Source of the DNA: Mortierella sp. BCC40632
Lineage: Eukaryota; Mortierellomycota; Mortierellomycetes; Mortierellales; Mortierellaceae
Direction: 5' to 3'
Assembly (NCBI GenBank): GCA_011634665.1
Contig: WAEK01000002.1
Location: 3,118,501 to 3,182,500, forward strand
DNA length: 64,000 nt
This document shows, one piece after another, positions 61,644 through 64,000 of this stretch. Both the position numbers and the translations under genes were made by a program. Within the stretch, counting starts at the first letter, position 1. The number at the start of each line of letters is the position of its first letter. The notes beneath the pieces are model-generated. The model ran no database searches, had not been told where the DNA came from, and worked only from the letters and a program-made list of their open reading frames with translations.

Positions 61644-64000
61644 TTATGGACTTCCAATCATAGGCCCTCCACGGCGTCGTCCACCTTCATCCATCATATC
61701 ACCATCTGCTTCTTCTTCCCCATCCCGTTCAGACGAAACTCCAGACGAGATCGAATGTGAATCCACAGAATCCATCTCCTGATCTTCATCATATCGTGTC
61801 GATCCCGCACTGCTCGCCCGTTGATCATAGGGTGGCATCATCCATTGTGGGTTCAATCCACCATTCACTACCCCTACGCCAACGCCTACTCCTGCTCCCA
61901 CTACCCCTCCGTTCATATCCGTGGCTATGGGTTGAAGGTATCCAATGTTGCCCATGTTGGGCGTCAGAGACCCAGATAGAGGCAGCCCTGTCGTAGAATA
62001 AATTCCATATCCAAAATCCATCGATCCTGCTGTCGTTGACGAATTGGCTGAAGACGGTCCTGCACTCACTTCCCCAGGATTCACTGGTGCCAATGCATTC
62101 GGACGTGGCAACAAACGACCATCCGCTGACCATGCACTCGAGCTTTCTGGCCAGGGCGAAGATGGGGTCAACGTAGAGGACATGGGTGAAGGAGACGGTG
62201 AGGACTCATCAGAGACCAAGAGCGTAGGCATGGGCAATTGAAGTGTTGGGAGTGTGCGTGGATTGCCTGGGACACTTTCTTGCAATGGATGATGGGGCAA
62301 TGTTTCCGATAGGGCAAGGGTATTGGCTCCATACAGCGGAGTGCCTGGCAATGGTGACAACGGGGACGTGGTCGAAGACCCAGCCTCCTGAAGACTTGGC
62401 CATGGAAATGTAAGCATTGGTACAGAGTGTTGAGCCATCTCTGGTGGTGATACTGCAGAAGAGGAAGGGGAAGGTGACGGTGGCCCTGAACGAGATCGTC
62501 CCTGACCATATAATGAATAATGTTGTGGAGGTACCAATGAAGGTGCAGAGGCTCCCAAGCCGAGCATTCGCCTCGTCTGATCCAGCTCTTGGTCTGACAA
62601 ATAGGGATGCAAATAACCCTGGTATGCTCTCGCTGGGTAGGTGGTCTCTTCTGGGGTATTGATTGCTGCATTAGCGCCTGCCTTTGGGACATCTCTTGAA
62701 TATGCCTTCATCGCCTCGTCCCGGAGAGGGTCATTGTTGGTTGGGTCATGGATACTGCCCTCCTTTAGGTACTCTGCCTGCATCTCCATGGCTCCATTGC
62801 CATATGGGTGCCAAGAAGCCAGCGGGTCTCCATATCGCTTGCCACTGTCGTTGGTTGCACAGAGCGTGTTCATGTCGATATCCTGTTCATCGGTCCTGGT
62901 TCCCATCTCCATGGCGCCCACACCTTTATTGGATCGACGACGGTATTGAATAGTTCCCCTTGAGGGATCCACTTCCAAGGCAGTTCCTGTTGCAATAGCA
63001 GCTGGGGTGATGACCATGTTGGCAGAAGAAGGGACGTTTGTGGAAGAAACTCTAGGGGAGGCATGTCCTTGACTGATGCTATACACCGAGGTCGAGTCCC
63101 CTACATCCTGTCTGTTTCTTCTCCGTGTCCGCCTCCTGCTGCTCCTGCTCCTGGTACTCCTCGTTCTCCTGACTCCTTGACCCAGGCCGTCATCTGGAGC
63201 AGACTCCTCAAGAGTGCGTCTCTCTCCATTAACACCAGCCCCCTGTCGGCTACTCCGGGAGACACTATCGACATTGCTGTCGTCGTATTCGTACTCGTAT
63301 TCGTCGTCGTCATCGTCGTACTCGTACTCGTCCTCATCCTCGTCATAGTTTTCGTCTTCCAGATCATCGTCGTCAACAGTGGTGTCAGTGATGGTCCTGC
63401 AGACGAGAAACATGGTGGCAATTGAAATGGCGCAGAGGATCCAATTGGTGATCAAGTAGGCCAACAACGGTGTCCGCAAGAGATCCAATGGTGCGGCCAC
63501 TGCACTTCCCAAGGACTGGATCGACTTGAAGAAGCCCGCATAGCGAGAAAGTTCATCGTACTTGTTGGACAACGTACCCATGAGCCAGAAACAGTACAGT
63601 GCAAATGCAGCGTCGCAAAAGCCAAACATGGCATAGATAATCAACAGGACTGTATAGTTCCCACCATGTTCATAGTCGATCAGCTGGTCCTTTTTGAGTG
63701 ACCGCCGTTCCCATCGATGATCCAGTTGGACTTTTAAGGCGGCGATCCACGTGGCCATAAAGAGCAATGCAACGACCAAGAGACCCAGCATGGCACGCTT
63801 GGGTCGTTTCATTGGCATCCGATCCAGGAGGTATCCGAGAATGACAGCGCCTAGGATCTGAGCAACCCAAAAGATGATTGAATTGAGTGAGCGAGTCCGG
63901 ATGTTAAAGTTGAATCCATTAAAGTCGTTGAACTGGTAGGTGTACGAAAAGTTGGAAAAGAAGAATGCTGGGATCAACAGCAGCATGCGCCAGTCGCAGA
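61644..64000 (-). CDS. UNC93-like (DUF895-type) membrane protein with long acidic/low-complexity tail; 5' end outside window
   Basis: The frame runs from the right edge to the stop at 61644 and continues past the ATG at 63986 (codons before it read CDWR), so the start lies outside. Visible membrane segments include LLLIPAFFFSNFSYTYQF, the helix after RSLN, AMLGLLVVALLFMATWIAAL, TVLLIIYAMFGFCDAAFALY, and LLAYLITNWILCAISIATMF. FNDFNGFNFNIRTRSLN is typical of fungal UNC93-like proteins, an MFS branch with uncharacterised transport role. The hydrophobic part ends about 200 residues after the ATG. About 570 residues then follow that are not membrane: a very acidic Asp/Glu/Tyr run, an Arg/Ser run, and a long Ser/Pro/Gly-rich stretch. 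Family proteins usually end soon after the last helix. Confidence 0.82.
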   Translation of the reverse strand, partial: CDWRMLLLIPAFFFSNFSYTYQFNDFNGFNFNIRTRSLNSIIFWVAQILGAVILGYLLDRMPMKRPKRAMLGLLVVALLFMATWIAALKVQLDHRWERRSLKKDQLIDYEHGGNYTVLLIIYAMFGFCDAAFALYCFWLMGTLSNKYDELSRYAGFFKSIQSLGSAVAAPLDLLRTPLLAYLITNWILCAISIATMFLVCRTITDTTVDDDDLEDENYDEDEDEYEYDDDDDEYEYEYDDSNVDSVSRSSRQGAGVNGERRTLEESAPDDGLGQGVRRTRSTRSRSSRRRTRRRNRQDVGDSTSVYSISQGHASPRVSSTNVPSSANMVITPAAIATGTALEVDPSRGTIQYRRRSNKGVGAMEMGTRTDEQDIDMNTLCATNDSGKRYGDPLASWHPYGNGAMEMQAEYLKEGSIHDPTNNDPLRDEAMKAYSRDVPKAGANAAINTPEETTYPARAYQGYLHPYLSDQELDQTRRMLGLGASAPSLVPPQHYSLYGQGRSRSGPPSPSPSSSAVSPPEMAQHSVPMLTFPWPSLQEAGSSTTSPLSPLPGTPLYGANTLALSETLPHHPLQESVPGNPRTLPTLQLPMPTLLVSDESSPSPSPMSSTLTPSSPWPESSSAWSADGRLLPRPNALAPVNPGEVSAGPSSANSSTTAGSMDFGYGIYSTTGLPLSGSLTPNMGNIGYLQPIATDMNGGVVGAGVGVGVGVVNGGLNPQWMMPPYDQRASSAGSTRYDEDQEMDSVDSHSISSGVSSERDGEEEADGDMMDEGGRRRGGPMIGSP

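Overview
The window is a piece of a fungal nuclear genome. The signs are spliced genes with short GT-AG introns (mostly 90-400 bp), fungal-type proteins (CYP51, an AP180-type ANTH protein, DHA1 transporter, MIC60, SPB4, AFG2), pyrimidine-rich leaders before start codons, and intergenic DNA packed with A/T homopolymers and GA/CT microsatellites. Intron density, poly-Q/poly-N tracts and the protein similarities I recognise suggest an early-diverging filamentous fungus, perhaps Mortierellomycotina. That placement is inference. I see no CRISPR array, insertion sequence, viral gene, rRNA or convincing tRNA.

I could build 17 protein genes, 5 on + and 12 on -. Left part (1-11.1 kb): 3' part of homogentisate 1,2-dioxygenase (+), lanosterol 14-alpha-demethylase ERG11/CYP51 (+), allantoicase (+), and a METTL21/EFM-like lysine methyltransferase with large insertions (-). 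Next (11.4-25.4 kb): an eight-exon CUE-domain ubiquitin-binding protein (-), an eight-exon AP180/CALM-type endocytic adaptor (-), a sodium:solute symporter (+), and a single-exon conserved protein of unknown function (+). Middle (26-38 kb): a DHA1-type MFS transporter (-), a single-pass membrane protein of unknown function (-), and a PA-TM-RING ubiquitin ligase (-). Right part (40-64 kb), all on -: MIC60 of the MICOS complex, a fumarate reductase fused to cytochrome b5, a GH47 alpha-mannosidase with an unusual stem and acidic tail, the DEAD-box helicase SPB4, the AAA ATPase AFG2, and a UNC93-like membrane protein cut by the right edge.

The genes are mostly housekeeping or metabolic and do not form an obvious cluster. 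Some functions are related: SPB4 and AFG2 both act in 60S ribosome biogenesis and lie side by side; the CUE protein, AP180 homologue and RING ligase all belong to ubiquitin/endocytic traffic; tyrosine catabolism and purine (allantoate) breakdown are separate catabolic steps. Nothing shows co-regulation.

The most unusual points are: a threefold RPW-type repeat and a very acidic C-terminal tail added to the GH47 enzyme; a roughly 160-residue insertion inside the methyltransferase core; a GC-AG intron in AFG2; a long acidic and low-complexity tail on the UNC93-like protein; introns swollen by simple repeats; and a 78-bp A/T homopolymer just after the AP180 stop codon. I did not find a clearly new multi-gene system here. 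Exon borders were placed by reading frame, splice signals and remembered family sequences; no alignment was run.
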